64,000 nt of DNA from an uncultured bacterium (GCA_947073545.1 CAMTMP010000012.1:33574-97573); one strand, 5' to 3'. Numbered from the stretch's first letter, positions 27,879-38,823 are shown. Numbers and translations are program-made. Notes: a model not told the origin generated them from the sequence alone.

Positions 27879-29147
27879 ATGTACAAAAAAGAGACAATCT
27901 GCATACAGTCGGGATGGAAGCCGAAGAACGGGGAGGCACGGGTGCTGCCGATCTACCAGAGCACAACTTTTAAGTATGAGAGCTCCGAGCAGATGGGGCG
28001 GCTCTTTGATCTGGAGGAAAGCGGGTATTTTTATTCCCGGTTACAGAATCCGACCAATGTTTTTGTGGCGCAGAAGATTTGCGAGCTGGAGGGCGGCGTG
28101 GCGGCTATGCTCACTTCCTCCGGGCAGGCGGCGAACCATTATGCCGTCTTCAATATCTGCGAGGCGGGTGACCATGTGGTGATGAGCTCCACGGTTTACG
28201 GCGGCAGCTTCAATCTGATCACATGTACCATGAAGAAGATGGGAATCGAGTGCACGGTGGTAGATCCCGATCTGCCGGCGGAGGAACTGGAAAAGGCATT
28301 CCGTGAGAATACGAAGTGCGTGTATGCGGAAACCATTGCGAATCCCGCGCTGGTGATTCTCGATATAGAAAAATTCGCGTCACTTGCCCATGCCCATCAT
28401 GTACCGCTTATCGTGGACAATACCTTTGCCACGCCAATCAACTGCAATCCGTTCAAATGGGGCGCGGATATCGTGACACACTCCACTACGAAATATATGG
28501 ACGGACATGCCATGGCTGTGGGCGGCTGCATTGTGGATTCGGGCAATTTTGACTGGGCGGCCTATCCGGAAAAGTTTCCGGGACTGTGTACGCCGGACGA
28601 ATCATATCACGGCATTGTCTACACGGAGAAATTCGGTAAAGCGGCTTATATCACAAAGGCCACAAGCCAGTTGATGCGGGATCTCGGTTCCAGCCAGTCG
28701 CCCCAAAATGCGTTTTTACTGAATGTGGGGCTGGAGACACTGCCGCTGCGCATGGAAAGACACTGCTATAATGCGCTCAAATGCGCGGAATTTTTGCAGA
28801 ATCACGAGAAGGTGGCGTGGGTGAATTATCCGGGACTTGCGGGGAACAAATACTACGAGCTTGCAAAAAAATATATGCCGGACGGCACTTGCGGCGTTAT
28901 ATCTTTCGGCTTGAAAGGCGGAAGAGAAGCTGCGGCCGAAATGATGGATCGTTTGAAGCTGGCAGCCATTGTAACCCATGTGGCGGACGCGAGGACAAGC
29001 GTTCTGCATCCGGCCAGCCATACGCACAGACAAATGAATGATGAGCAGTTGAAAGAGGCCGGGGTAGCGCCCGATTTGATTAGACTTTCTGTGGGGATCG
29101 AACATATCGACGATATTATTGCGGATCTTGCGCAGGCACTCATGTGA
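27879..29147 (+). CDS. O-acetylhomoserine sulfhydrylase-like PLP enzyme
   Basis: Member of the Cys/Met-metabolism PLP family. The PLP lysine is Lys205 (THSTTKYMDGH), with YGGS near 107-110 and the SRLQNPT substrate/PLP-binding loop at 53-59. The 422-residue length and sequence of the active-site region suit MetY (O-acetylhomoserine plus sulfide to homocysteine). Methionine gamma-lyase is an alternative that cannot be excluded. The gene begins 11 bp after yebC. Confidence 0.9.
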   Translation: MYKKETICIQSGWKPKNGEARVLPIYQSTTFKYESSEQMGRLFDLEESGYFYSRLQNPTNVFVAQKICELEGGVAAMLTSSGQAANHYAVFNICEAGDHVVMSSTVYGGSFNLITCTMKKMGIECTVVDPDLPAEELEKAFRENTKCVYAETIANPALVILDIEKFASLAHAHHVPLIVDNTFATPINCNPFKWGADIVTHSTTKYMDGHAMAVGGCIVDSGNFDWAAYPEKFPGLCTPDESYHGIVYTEKFGKAAYITKATSQLMRDLGSSQSPQNAFLLNVGLETLPLRMERHCYNALKCAEFLQNHEKVAWVNYPGLAGNKYYELAKKYMPDGTCGVISFGLKGGREAAAEMMDRLKLAAIVTHVADARTSVLHPASHTHRQMNDEQLKEAGVAPDLIRLSVGIEHIDDIIADLAQALM

Positions 29148-29166
29148 AAAGAGAAGGAAGTTAACT

Positions 29167-30684
29167 ATGACTTATCGGAAAACCTGGTTTGATTATGTGC
29201 TTTGGGCAGTTTATGCGGGAATTTGTGTGATGCTTTTGGCCTATGTGGGAAAGCATATTTATGCTTTCTATGTGGGCGCGTCGCTTGCAAAGCTCGGGGC
29301 ATTTCTGCCGTTTCCGATTCTTTTATGTATCTATCCGGGGATTCGGCTGTCCTCGCAGGCGATACGGAAAAAACATCACTTTTCTGCCCACGCGGCGGCT
29401 ATGACGGAGTCCCTTGCGGTTTCCGCATCCTTTGTTTTCGGCCTTATACTGAGGCTTAAAGAGGGGATTCTCATGGCGTCGATTTACGAGGAGGCGCCCG
29501 TTTTCGAACCGGGAGAATACTACGAGATGGCGGTTGTGAGAGCGGGTGCGGAGAGTCCGGCTCTGGCTCATGGGTTGAGCGATCTTTTTGTGCGCGCACT
29601 CAGGACGGTTTTTTTCTTTTTGGGAAACAGTATGATGGCGGCTGTGCTGTTTCAGATTTTTTTACAGCTTCTCGCCCTGCTGTTTGCCTACATTGCCGTG
29701 AGGAAAGCGGCAGGCCGGTTCGCGGCCTGTACGGTGCTTATTCTGCTGGCGTTCTCCGATGCGTTTATCCGAAAGATTTATGTGATTGATCCGGAATGTA
29801 TGCTGCTTGCTGTTCTGCTCGCCGGACTTTGTCTGGTCCTTGGCTTTGTGAAGGCATCGCTTTATGGAAAGAGCGGAAGCGGCGGGTTTGTGCAGGCAGC
29901 GCTTCTTGGCATTGTTTTGGGATTTTTGTGTTATCTGGATTTCAGCGCATTAATTTTGTTTCTGTTTTTTGCGGGGCTTTTTACCGGAAGACAGGGCGAA
30001 GCGGGAAGCCGGAAACGGCTGGCGGGGTATCTGTCATTGGCGCTGGCAGGCAGTGCGGCCGGATTTTTTTTCTCCATATGGCTGGACGCTTTTTTGAGCG
30101 GCGTCAGTTTTTATCAGGGAATGGTGGCATGGGCCGGACCCTATTTCAACCTCGGAATGGGGGCGAGAATATTCAGCGTGATCGGGATGGAGTATCCCTT
30201 TTTTGCGGTTCTCTTTCTGCTGGCTTCCTTTTTGGCCTTTGAGTTTATACGGGGAGGACGCGAACAGGACTTTTCTCTTTGGCTTTTGCCCTGTATTCTT
30301 TTAGCGCCTGTATTCCTGATGGATTTCAGCATCATAGGGATGGGCGGCGTGGCGTTGGTTTTCTGGAGCGTGCTGGCGGCGCTGGGCTTGAAAAATGCGG
30401 TGTTTGGCGGACGGGCAGAGGCTTTGCGGGAGAAGATCGAGGAAATCAATGCGATGGCAGCGCCGATTCCGGCGGTGAAACCTGTGGCGGCGGCAGCGCC
30501 GGTTCCGGCTGTTGTGCCTGTAACATCGGAGCAGGTTCCGAAGGAGAAGCCAAGGTTTTTTGAAAATCCGCTGCCCCTTCCGAAGAAACATGTGAAACGG
30601 GAAATGGATTACGATTATGAGGTGCCGGAGACGGATATGCACTATCAGGTGGAAATTGCCGATGGGGATGATTTCGACAGATAG
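29167..30684 (+). CDS. Polytopic membrane protein, glycosyltransferase-39-like architecture
   Basis: About 505 residues with roughly 10-12 hydrophobic segments between residues 10 and 420, then a soluble tail that is Pro/Ala-rich (VAAAAPVPAVVPV) and ends in an acidic stretch (EIADGDDFDR). The topology resembles ArnT/PMT-type lipid-dependent glycosyltransferases, with a first extracytoplasmic loop after segments 3-4, but the expected acidic motif is not certain. ATG 29167 with GAAGGAAG upstream is preferred; the longer frame from 29119 overlaps the previous gene. Function unknown. Confidence 0.65.
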   Translation: MTYRKTWFDYVLWAVYAGICVMLLAYVGKHIYAFYVGASLAKLGAFLPFPILLCIYPGIRLSSQAIRKKHHFSAHAAAMTESLAVSASFVFGLILRLKEGILMASIYEEAPVFEPGEYYEMAVVRAGAESPALAHGLSDLFVRALRTVFFFLGNSMMAAVLFQIFLQLLALLFAYIAVRKAAGRFAACTVLILLAFSDAFIRKIYVIDPECMLLAVLLAGLCLVLGFVKASLYGKSGSGGFVQAALLGIVLGFLCYLDFSALILFLFFAGLFTGRQGEAGSRKRLAGYLSLALAGSAAGFFFSIWLDAFLSGVSFYQGMVAWAGPYFNLGMGARIFSVIGMEYPFFAVLFLLASFLAFEFIRGGREQDFSLWLLPCILLAPVFLMDFSIIGMGGVALVFWSVLAALGLKNAVFGGRAEALREKIEEINAMAAPIPAVKPVAAAAPVPAVVPVTSEQVPKEKPRFFENPLPLPKKHVKREMDYDYEVPETDMHYQVEIADGDDFDR

Positions 30685-30719
30685 ATGGTATATATTTTCT
30701 GAAATACTGCGATACTAGG

Positions 30720-30747
30720 AGAGAACCGAAATATGGTTCTCTTTTTT
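30720..30747 (+). terminator. Rho-independent terminator
   Basis: AGAGAACC (30720-30727) pairs with GGTTCTCT (30735-30742) around a 7-nt loop, followed by a T-run. Confidence 0.85.
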
Positions 30748-30855
30748 GTGTGGCGCTTCATGTGGATTAAAAAACACAATTATTTTAAGTCTATGAAGAA
30801 TTTCATTGGTTATGCAAAAAATAATAGAGAAGGGAAAAGAAGGGAGAAAACATAA

Positions 30856-31605
30856 ATGGGAAACAGCAAAAATCCGAAAAACAAGGACAGCCGGAACAAG
30901 GACGAAAACGAGAAGGATAAAAAGCGGGAAAATGAAAAACAGAGGGACGAGCGCATTGAGAAGGTGGGACAGGTGACGCTCGATGAGAACGCGCAGCACC
31001 ATAAAATCCATTTACTCACAATCATCGGGGAAGTCGAAGGGCATGACAATTTGAGCAGCAACGCGAAAACAACCAAATACGAGCATATTCTGCCGCAGCT
31101 TGCGGCGATCGAGGACAGCGGCGAGGTGGACGGTGTACTGATCCTTTTAAACACGATGGGCGGAGACGTGGAGGCGGGGCTGGCAATTGCGGAAATGATC
31201 GCCTCTCTGAGCAAACCGACAGTGTCTCTTGTGCTTGGCGGAAGTCACTCTATCGGCGTGCCGATTGCGGTGAGCACGGACTATTCCTATATCGTGCCGA
31301 CGGGAACCATGGTGATTCATCCGGTTCGCTTAAGCGGTATGGTGATCGGGGTACAGCAGACGTTTGATTACTTTAAGCAGATTCAGAACCGTATCACCGG
31401 CTTTGTCTGCGAGCACTGCAAAGTCCCGAAGCCCCGTCTGGAGGAACTGATGATGGAAACCGGGATGCTGACGAAGGATGTGGGAACGGTACTTGTGGGA
31501 AGAGAGGCCGTGGAGGAAGGTATCATCTGTGAGGTGGGCGGTATCAGCGACGCGATCGCAAAGCTCCATGATATGGTAGAAAAGAAAAGAGCCGATACAA
31601 AATAA
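30856..31605 (+). CDS. ClpP-like serine protease, TepA family
   Basis: A ClpP/crotonase-fold protease: catalytic Ser132 in GGSHSIGVP and His155 in VIHP match ClpP's Ser and His positions. The first ~40 residues are extremely charged (Lys/Asp/Glu/Asn) and replace ClpP's N-terminal loop. In B. subtilis, TepA was implicated in protein export and presecretory protein handling. No AAA+ partner is nearby. It precedes ftsK/spoIIIE by 106 bp, a frequent pairing in Firmicutes (tepA-spoIIIE). Confidence 0.9.
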   Translation: MGNSKNPKNKDSRNKDENEKDKKRENEKQRDERIEKVGQVTLDENAQHHKIHLLTIIGEVEGHDNLSSNAKTTKYEHILPQLAAIEDSGEVDGVLILLNTMGGDVEAGLAIAEMIASLSKPTVSLVLGGSHSIGVPIAVSTDYSYIVPTGTMVIHPVRLSGMVIGVQQTFDYFKQIQNRITGFVCEHCKVPKPRLEELMMETGMLTKDVGTVLVGREAVEEGIICEVGGISDAIAKLHDMVEKKRADTK

Positions 31606-31608
31606 AAG

Positions 31609-31637
31609 ATGACAAGACAAAATGAAAATGCTATACT
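31609..31637 (+). promoter_or_regulatory. ftsK promoter, extended -10
   Basis: ATGACA (31609-31614), 17-bp spacer, TGC-TATACT (-10 at 31632-31637). Confidence 0.6.
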
Positions 31638-31711
31638 AGTATAGAATTTTTAGGTAACTGTTCAGAAAACGCTGAATAGCTGCAAATTTTAGATACATGT
31701 GGGAGGCAGTC

Positions 31712-34369
31712 ATGGCGGCTCAGGGTACGAGAGGGTCATCCACGAAGAAAAAAAATACAGGTGCGGGCAGGACGAATACATCCGGATCACGGACAAAAAA
31801 CAGGAGTGCGAGACAGGATGCGCCCATGGACCCGGCTGTCAGAAATGAAATACTGTTGATTGTGCTGGCGGCTTTCGCCCTTATTTTATTTTTGTGTAAT
31901 TTCGGGTTGGTTGGTAAGTTCGGCAGCGCGGTCAGCAGTGTCATGTTCGGCGTATTCGGGCTTCTTGCCTATGTGGCGCCGGTTATTATCTTTCTGATGA
32001 TCGCTTTTGGCATGTTAAATGCGGGAAACCATATTGCCACGAGAAAACTGGCGGCAGGCATAGTTTTGGTTCTTCTTCTTGGCATGGCATTTGAATTTTT
32101 CAGCACCAATCCCTCCGAGGCGGAAAGCTACCGGATTGCGGAGATTTACGCCCGCTGCAGCGAGAGACACGCGGGCGGCGGCGTACTTGCCGGATCGCTT
32201 GCCTATCTGTCCTGCAAGTTTCTCGGCACGGTGGGTACGGTGCTTCTGCTTCTGGTTTTGGGCATTATCTGTCTGGTGATCGTCACGGAGAAGTCCTTTA
32301 TCGGCGGTGTGGCGGCGGGCGGCCGGAAGGTTTACGAGCGTTCCAGAGAGGACGCGGCTTACCGAAGAGAGAGGGCGGCCAGACGCCGGGAGGAGCAGTC
32401 CGAAAGGCGGGAGCGCGAAGCCAGAGAGCGCAGACAGCGGGAGGAGGAGCTGGAAAATGAGAAGCTTCTTCGCATGGATAAAAAAGTGTCAGGCGTTATG
32501 CTCGATACCGCTCTTGGCAGGGAACAGGAAAAAGCGGCGGCCGAGAAGGTGCGGGATGACATCCATGAAATCACGTTACATTATGACGAGGAGGACATGG
32601 AAGAACAGCCGCCTGTAAGGGAAAGAGAGAAGCATTCCTACCATTACATAGAACAGGAATCCGACGCGCTTGATGAGGTGTATTTTGGCGGGGAAGAGAT
32701 CGAGCCTGAGCCTGTAATGCCTGAAACGGAGCCGGAACCTCCGAAAAAACCGATGGACTCCTATCAGCCCATGACCGGCAACCAAATGGCGCCTTCGAGC
32801 GGCAGAACGCGGCCGACAGCGGCGAGCAGTCCGTCCGGACAGACAAAAGAGGCGGCAGTTCCTTCCGGAAAGAGCGGGAAAGACCGATACCGTTTTCCCA
32901 CGCCGGATCTTTTGGCGCCGCAGAAAAAAAAGAAAGGTGCGGACTCCGACAGGGAACTTAAAGAGACGGCACAACGCCTGGAACAGATTCTTGGCAATTT
33001 CGGCGTGAAGGTGAGCGTCACGCAGTATAGCAGGGGACCTTCTGTCACCCGCTATGAGCTGCAGCCGGAGCAGGGCGTCAAGGTCAGCAAGATCGTCGGA
33101 CTTGCGGACGATATCAAGCTGAATCTGGCGGCTACAGATATCCGTATCGAAGCGCCCATTCCCGGGAAAGCGGCGGTGGGTATCGAGGTGCCGAACAAAG
33201 AAAATACGGCGGTGCCTTTCAGGGATCTGGTTGAATCGCCGGAATTTGATCAATTCCCTGCAAACCTGATCTTTGCGGTGGGTAAAGATATCGGCGGCAA
33301 GATTGTGTTTGCGGATATTGCGAAAATGCCTCATCTGCTGATTGCGGGTGCGACCGGGTCTGGTAAGTCTGTCTGCATCAATACGATTATCATGGGTATT
33401 TTGTTTAAGGCGCACCCGGATGATGTGAAGATGATTATGATTGATCCAAAGGTTGTGGAGTTGAGCGTCTATAACGGCATTCCCCATTTGCTGATCCCTG
33501 TGGTGACAGACCCGAAAAAGGCGGCGGCGGCTCTGCATTGGGGCGTTGCGGAAATGACGGAGCGCTATAAAAAATTTGCGGATTTCAATGTCCGTGATTT
33601 GAAGGGCTACAATAAAAAAGTGGAGGGTATGCAGGCTTCGGGAGATCCGCATGCGCCGGAGAAGATGCCCCAGATTTTGATTATTGTGGACGAGCTGGCG
33701 GATCTGATGATGGTGTCGCCGGGAGAGGTGGAGGAATCCATCTGTCGTCTGGCACAGCTTGCGAGAGCCTGCGGTATTCACTTAATCATCGCCACACAGC
33801 GTCCGTCCGTGGACGTGATCACAGGTCTGATCAAGGCGAATATGCCAAGCCGTGTGGCCTTTGCGGTTTCAAGCGGGGTGGATTCCCGCACCATTCTGGA
33901 TATGGTGGGAGCGGAGAAGCTGCTTGGCAAGGGAGATATGCTCTTTTATCCGCAGGGATATCCGAAACCTGCCCGTATTCAGGGTCCCTTTGTGTCGGAT
34001 GACGAAGTTTCCGATGTGGTAGCGTTTTTGAAGGATTATGCGCCGGAGAGTGCGGCTGACGAGACGGTGGTGGAACAGATCAACAACATTGTTGTCGAGT
34101 CCGGGACATCCGGGTCTTCCGGCGGTGCGGGCGATGGAGAGTCGGCTTACGACGAGTATTTTGCGGAGGCCGGCCGGTTTATCATAGAGAAGGACAAGGC
34201 ATCGATCGGTATGCTGCAGCGCATGTTTAAGATCGGCTTTAACCGTGCGGCGCGTATTATGGATCAGCTTTGCGACGCCGGTGTTGTGGGCGAGGAAGAG
34301 GGAACCAAACCGCGCAAGATTCTGATGAGTGCGGAAGAGTTTGAACAGATTTTGGGAAGAGAGTGCTGA
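31712..34369 (+). CDS. ftsK: DNA translocase FtsK/SpoIIIE
   Basis: A membrane-anchored DNA pump for chromosome segregation in division and sporulation. Four hydrophobic segments occur in the first ~200 residues, then a charged Arg/Glu linker, the alpha-beta motor with Walker A GATGSGKS (about 545-552) and Walker [14 protein letters not shown], and a C-terminal winged-helix gamma domain (about 820-880, [17 protein letters not shown]) that reads polarity sequences. GGAGG 5 bp before ATG 31712 makes it the better start than 31697. Confidence 0.95.
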   Translation: MAAQGTRGSSTKKKNTGAGRTNTSGSRTKNRSARQDAPMDPAVRNEILLIVLAAFALILFLCNFGLVGKFGSAVSSVMFGVFGLLAYVAPVIIFLMIAFGMLNAGNHIATRKLAAGIVLVLLLGMAFEFFSTNPSEAESYRIAEIYARCSERHAGGGVLAGSLAYLSCKFLGTVGTVLLLLVLGIICLVIVTEKSFIGGVAAGGRKVYERSREDAAYRRERAARRREEQSERREREARERRQREEELENEKLLRMDKKVSGVMLDTALGREQEKAAAEKVRDDIHEITLHYDEEDMEEQPPVREREKHSYHYIEQESDALDEVYFGGEEIEPEPVMPETEPEPPKKPMDSYQPMTGNQMAPSSGRTRPTAASSPSGQTKEAAVPSGKSGKDRYRFPTPDLLAPQKKKKGADSDRELKETAQRLEQILGNFGVKVSVTQYSRGPSVTRYELQPEQGVKVSKIVGLADDIKLNLAATDIRIEAPIPGKAAVGIEVPNKENTAVPFRDLVESPEFDQFPANLIFAVGKDIGGKIVFADIAKMPHLLIAGATGSGKSVCINTIIMGILFKAHPDDVKMIMIDPKVVELSVYNGIPHLLIPVVTDPKKAAAALHWGVAEMTERYKKFADFNVRDLKGYNKKVEGMQASGDPHAPEKMPQILIIVDELADLMMVSPGEVEESICRLAQLARACGIHLIIATQRPSVDVITGLIKANMPSRVAFAVSSGVDSRTILDMVGAEKLLGKGDMLFYPQGYPKPARIQGPFVSDDEVSDVVAFLKDYAPESAADETVVEQINNIVVESGTSGSSGGAGDGESAYDEYFAEAGRFIIEKDKASIGMLQRMFKIGFNRAARIMDQLCDAGVVGEEEGTKPRKILMSAEEFEQILGREC

Positions 34370-34410
34370 AAGCAGGCATTCTGTGCACAAGCTTCTGAAA
34401 GGAGAGACAT

Positions 34411-36081
34411 ATGAAAACAGATATTGAGATCGCCCAGGCGGCGGAGCTGACCCCGATTACGGAGGTGGCACGGCAGATAGGCATCGAACAGGATGACCTG
34501 GATGTTTACGGCAGATATAAGGCGAAACTTTCGGAAGAATACATAGAGAAGATCAAAAAGAATCCCGAGGGACGGTTGATCTTGGTGACAGCCATCAACC
34601 CAACCCCGGCAGGGGAAGGTAAAACCACGATTACTGTGGGACTGGGACAGGCATTTGCCAGACTTGGGAAAAAAGCGGTCATCGCCCTGCGGGAGCCTTC
34701 CCTCGGGCCGTGTTTTGGTATCAAAGGCGGCGCGGCAGGGGGCGGCTATTCCCAAGTCGTGCCGATGGAGGAGTTAAATCTCCATTTTACGGGTGATTTT
34801 CATGCGGTTACCGCCGCAAACAATCTGCTGGCGGCCCTGCTGGACAATCATATCCAGCAGGGAAATCTGCTGAGGATCGATCCGAGGCAGATTGTTTGGA
34901 AGAGATGTCTTGATATGAACGACAGGGTGCTTCGCAATGTCGTGATCGGCATGGGCGGCAAGGCAAACGGCATGGTGCGGGAAGATCACTTTATCATTAC
35001 GGTGGCTTCCGAGATTATGGCGATTCTGTGTCTGGCAACGGATTTTAAGGACTTGAAGGAACGCCTTTCGCGTATTATCGTAGCTTACGATTATTCCGGC
35101 GAACCTGTGACGGCGAAGGATTTACAGGCGGTGGGATCTATGGCTGCGCTTTTGAAAGATGCCATGAAGCCGAATCTGATTCAGACGTTAGAACATTCGC
35201 CTGCGCTTGTGCACGGCGGGCCTTTTGCCAATATTGCCCACGGCTGCAATTCCGTGATGGCCACAAAGACCGCGCTTAAGATGGCGGATTATGTCATTAC
35301 GGAGGCGGGATTTGGCGCGGATCTGGGAGCCGAGAAATTTTTTGATATCAAGTGCCGGATGGCGGATTTGAAGCCGGATGCGGTGGTGCTTGTAGCGACT
35401 GTAAGGGCGCTGAAATATAACGGCGGCGTGGCGAAGGAAGATCTGTCCAGAAAAGATATGAAAGCGCTGCAGGCGGGTATCGTAAATTTGGAGAAGCATA
35501 TCTCCAATATCCATAAATACGGGGTGCCCATCGTGGTTGCGCTGAATGCATTCTCCACGGATACACAGGAAGAAATTGACTATGTGCAGAAATTTTGTGA
35601 GGACAGGGATTGCGAATTTTCCCTTGCAGAAGTCTGGGAAAAGGGCGGGGAGGGCGGAGAGGCCCTTGCAGGGAAGGTGCTTGACACGCTGGAAAATAAG
35701 AGAAGTTTCTTCGAGCCGCTTTACGGGGATGAACTTTCCCTGACGGAAAAAATTCATACGGTGGCGTCGGAGATTTACGGCGCGGGCGGCGTAACCTACA
35801 CGGCGGCGGCTAAAAAGCAGTTGGAGAAGCTGGAGAACGCCGGATTCGGGAGGATGCCTGTCTGCATCGCGAAGACGCAGTACTCGCTCTCGGACGACCC
35901 AAAACTTCTGGGGCGTCCGGTCGGATTTGAGATGCATGTGCGGGAGGTTTATGTGTCGGCAGGCGCAGGGTTTGTGGTTGTGCTGACGGGCGATGTGACG
36001 ACTATGCCGGGACTTCCCAAGACCCCGGCAGCCTATCGGATTGATGTGGACGACGAAGGAAAGATTGTCGGGTTGTTCTAA
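34411..36081 (+). CDS. fhs: Formate-tetrahydrofolate ligase
   Basis: Makes 10-formyl-THF from formate, THF and ATP, the first step of the methyl branch of C1 metabolism in anaerobes. The ATP loop is TPAGEGKTT near residues 63-71. Length (556) is normal. AAAGGAGAG precedes ATG 34411. It is followed by folD 88 bp later, so two consecutive folate enzymes form a C1 cluster. Confidence 0.97.
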   Translation: MKTDIEIAQAAELTPITEVARQIGIEQDDLDVYGRYKAKLSEEYIEKIKKNPEGRLILVTAINPTPAGEGKTTITVGLGQAFARLGKKAVIALREPSLGPCFGIKGGAAGGGYSQVVPMEELNLHFTGDFHAVTAANNLLAALLDNHIQQGNLLRIDPRQIVWKRCLDMNDRVLRNVVIGMGGKANGMVREDHFIITVASEIMAILCLATDFKDLKERLSRIIVAYDYSGEPVTAKDLQAVGSMAALLKDAMKPNLIQTLEHSPALVHGGPFANIAHGCNSVMATKTALKMADYVITEAGFGADLGAEKFFDIKCRMADLKPDAVVLVATVRALKYNGGVAKEDLSRKDMKALQAGIVNLEKHISNIHKYGVPIVVALNAFSTDTQEEIDYVQKFCEDRDCEFSLAEVWEKGGEGGEALAGKVLDTLENKRSFFEPLYGDELSLTEKIHTVASEIYGAGGVTYTAAAKKQLEKLENAGFGRMPVCIAKTQYSLSDDPKLLGRPVGFEMHVREVYVSAGAGFVVVLTGDVTTMPGLPKTPAAYRIDVDDEGKIVGLF

Positions 36082-36169
36082 GTCTCACATGGGAGAATTC
36101 CCAAGGAACGACATGCGCTGCATCAGTTTGAGGTGCGGAATGAAAAAGGGAAAGAAAGGATAAAGGAAA

Positions 36170-37018
36170 ATGCCACAGATCATAGACGGAAAGGCCATTG
36201 CGGCCCAGATTAAGGACGAGGTAAAGGCGCAGGTTTCGGCCCTTGCCGCACAGGGGAAAAAGGTGTGCCTTGCGGTGATACAGGTGGGGGAGGATCCCGC
36301 ATCAAGCGTATATGTGGGCAATAAGAAGAAAGCCTGCGCCTATGTGGGAATCGAATCTCTTTCCTATGAGCTTGCGGAGGAGACCACGCAGGAGGAACTT
36401 TTAGCCCTGATTCGGGAATTGAATACGAAGGAGGAAGTGAGGGGTATTCTGGTGCAGCTTCCTCTGCCAAAACAGATCGATGAGGACGCGGTGATACAGG
36501 CCATCGACCCGAAAAAGGATGTGGACGGTTTCCATCCCCAGAGTGTGGGCGCACTCTGTATCGGACAGCCGGGCTTCGTCTCCTGTACGCCAGCCGGAAT
36601 CATCCAGCTGTTGAAGCGTTCGAACATAGAGATTGCGGGCAAAGAGTGTGTGGTGATCGGCAGAAGCAATATTGTCGGCAAGCCCATGGCGCTTTTGCTG
36701 CTTCGGGAGAACGGCACGGTGACGGTGACTCATTCCCGGACAAAAGACTTAAAGGAAGTGGCGAAGCGCGCCGACATTCTTGTGGTGGCGGTGGGCAAGC
36801 CGAAAATGATTACCAGAGAGTATGTGAAGGAAGGCGCGGTGGTGATCGACGTTGGCATTCATAGAAATGAAAACAATAAACTTTGTGGCGATGTGGACTA
36901 TGAGGATGTGGCGCCTGTGTGCAGCGCGATTACGCCGGTGCCCGGAGGTGTAGGCCCTATGACGATCGCCATGCTGATGTATAACTGTTGTGCCACAGTT
37001 CAGCCAGACCACCGTTAG
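36170..37018 (+). CDS. folD: Methylene-THF dehydrogenase / methenyl-THF cyclohydrolase
   Basis: Bifunctional enzyme converting 5,10-methylene-THF to 10-formyl-THF. Signature elements: YVGNKKKACAYVGI with the catalytic Lys, QLPLPKQID, DGFHP, VVIGRSNIVGKP and VPGGVGPMT. The C-terminal residues (CCATVQPDHR) and the stop codon fall inside a degenerate copy of the window's palindromic element, so the tail may have been altered by insertion. Confidence 0.96.
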   Translation: MPQIIDGKAIAAQIKDEVKAQVSALAAQGKKVCLAVIQVGEDPASSVYVGNKKKACAYVGIESLSYELAEETTQEELLALIRELNTKEEVRGILVQLPLPKQIDEDAVIQAIDPKKDVDGFHPQSVGALCIGQPGFVSCTPAGIIQLLKRSNIEIAGKECVVIGRSNIVGKPMALLLLRENGTVTVTHSRTKDLKEVAKRADILVVAVGKPKMITREYVKEGAVVIDVGIHRNENNKLCGDVDYEDVAPVCSAITPVPGGVGPMTIAMLMYNCCATVQPDHR

Positions 37019-37060
37019 CTGACAAATCGTGCCTGCACGAATTTGACGGCTGACTGAAAC
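36993..37060. repeat. Degenerate palindromic element at the 3' end of folD
   Basis: CACAGTTCAGCC (36994-37005) and GGCTGACTGAAAC (37048-37060) resemble the ends of the GTAACAGTTCAGCC element. Between them CGTGC-CT-GCACG forms a hairpin. No flank duplication seen; diverged copy. Confidence 0.4.
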
Positions 37061-37083
37061 GATAGCAAAGAAGGAAACAGCCT

Positions 37084-38520
37084 ATGAAGTGTCCCCATTG
37101 CGGACATGAAATGCCGGACGGTTATCTGCTCTGCGATAAGTGCGGAGAGGAGATTCAGATCGTTCCGGATTTCGAACCGGAAATAGAAAACAGCATAACG
37201 GAAACGCTCTCCACGCTTGTCTCTTCGCAGGAGGATGCGGAAGGTGCACAGGACGCGGAAAGCGAGGACGAGACGGTCCCCGGTGCGGGAAAGAAAATTC
37301 GAAAACCGCAGGTGATTCTGGCGTTGGCGATTCTTTTCCTAGCGGCGTTTATTTCCTATGCCCTTTATGCCTACCATATCCACACGGTGGATTACCAGAT
37401 CAATAAGGCCGCGGCTTATGCGCAAAAAGGGGCGTACAGCGAGGCGATCGCCTGTCTGGAGGCGGCTTATGCGGATCATCCCGAGGAGGCCGGCATTCTT
37501 TTTCTGGAGGCGGATTATTACTACCTGCAGCAGATGGATAACTATGCGCTGTCGGCGCTTATGAAGATCATTGACACGGAAAATACGATCAGATACCCAG
37601 AGGAAGATGTGGAAGAGGCTTACGGTAAAATCATCACGATCTATGCCAACCAAAAAGAGTACGGACTGATTAACGATCTGCTGCGCGCCTGTGACAATGA
37701 GAGGATTGTGAGCATGTTCCAGAGCTATCTGGCCATGGAGCCGGAGTTCAGCTATGTGGAGGGGAGCTATGCGGAAGTGATTCCGTTAAAAATGAGTTCC
37801 AACACGGCGGGAACGATCTATTATACCTTGGATGGATCAAAGCCTGATAAGAACAGCCAGATTTATACGTCGCCCCTCTTTCTGGAAACGGGAGAATATA
37901 CGGTCAGCGCTTTTTTTGTAAATGATTACGGCATTGAAAGCGATATTGTGACGAAAACCTACGTGATCAATCTGGCGGTGCCAAACGCTCCGGTAGTCGA
38001 GCTTTACAGCGGCGAATATGCGGAAGCGACAATGATCGCCGTGGAGCCTGCGGAAGGCTGCAAGACTTTTTATACAACGGATGAGTCGGAGCCTACGGCG
38101 GACAGCGTGCCTTATACGGGACCGATTCCCATGCCCCTTGGAAAAACGCTGTTTAAGTTCGTAAATATCAGCAGCGAGGGGATAGCAAGCGAGGTGACGA
38201 CGCGCACCTTTACGCTCAGACTGCGGGGAGCGATCCATACGGAGACGGCAGTGTCAAACTTGGTCAACAGACTGGTGGAGACCGGATATCTGGAAGATGC
38301 TTCCGGAAAAAATCCAAGACAGAGCGGCATCTTAAGCTATCAGTTCAGCTCTGTGCTCCGGGTGGGGGAGGAAGATTACTATACCATCAACGAGTATTAC
38401 GATGACGGGACGGGACTTTTAAGCCGCACGGACAAGGTTTTTCTGGTGCAGGTTTACACCGGGGCGGCAGCGCAGCTCGGCTATGACGAGGCCGGGGAAT
38501 TTATGGCAAACCTGCTGTAG
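37084..38520 (+). CDS. Zinc-ribbon membrane protein with chitobiase-type C-terminal repeats
   Basis: Residues 1-22 are a zinc ribbon (CPHCGHE...CDKCGE). An acidic linker and one membrane segment (about 79-98) follow, then a TPR-like helical region (about 105-225). Two CHB_HEX_C/Fn3-associated beta domains occur at about 235-300 and 305-385 (TIYYTLDGSKPD, CKTFYTTDESEPT). The remaining C-terminus is unassigned. The likely topology is zinc ribbon in the cytoplasm, domains outside. Role unknown; ATG 37084 has GAAGGAAA upstream. Confidence 0.75.
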   Translation: MKCPHCGHEMPDGYLLCDKCGEEIQIVPDFEPEIENSITETLSTLVSSQEDAEGAQDAESEDETVPGAGKKIRKPQVILALAILFLAAFISYALYAYHIHTVDYQINKAAAYAQKGAYSEAIACLEAAYADHPEEAGILFLEADYYYLQQMDNYALSALMKIIDTENTIRYPEEDVEEAYGKIITIYANQKEYGLINDLLRACDNERIVSMFQSYLAMEPEFSYVEGSYAEVIPLKMSSNTAGTIYYTLDGSKPDKNSQIYTSPLFLETGEYTVSAFFVNDYGIESDIVTKTYVINLAVPNAPVVELYSGEYAEATMIAVEPAEGCKTFYTTDESEPTADSVPYTGPIPMPLGKTLFKFVNISSEGIASEVTTRTFTLRLRGAIHTETAVSNLVNRLVETGYLEDASGKNPRQSGILSYQFSSVLRVGEEDYYTINEYYDDGTGLLSRTDKVFLVQVYTGAAAQLGYDEAGEFMANLL

Positions 38521-38583
38521 CGTGGGAGTCTGCCGTTACTTTTCACCCTGTGTCACGCCCTTGTTGTATGGCGCGGACGACGG

Positions 38584-38739
38584 AGTCTATTGTAACAGTT
38601 CAGCCATGCACTATTCCGCGAGTAAAATCGCTCTGTATGCGATTTTGGGAGTTGTGCAAGCGCCAAAATGCGACTTTGGAGCATTTTGTGTGCATCAGAT
38701 GTGACAGTGAAGCCGAAGGCTGAACTGTTACAGTCTATT
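38584..38739. mobile_element. MITE-like element, 140 bp, with perfect 14-bp TIRs and 8-bp target duplication
   Basis: The element runs from 38592 to 38731. GTAACAGTTCAGCC (38592-38605) and GGCTGAACTGTTAC (38718-38731) are perfect inverted repeats. AGTCTATT flanks both sides (38584-38591 and 38732-38739). The right end contains a 31-bp mini-palindrome (38701-38731) that exists alone elsewhere in the window. The interior has no ORF. Confidence 0.75.
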
Positions 38740-38759
38740 CGTAAAACAAATATTATATC

Positions 38760-38788
38760 TTGCAACATCCGGTAAATTTCGCTATTAT
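38760..38788 (+). promoter_or_regulatory. Promoter of nfnAB
   Basis: TTGCAA (38760-38765), 17-bp spacer, TATTAT (38783-38788). It lies just downstream of the mobile element. Confidence 0.6.
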
Positions 38789-38823
38789 AAAATAGTTCGG
38801 ATAAAAGGAAAAGGAGTGTTGAG

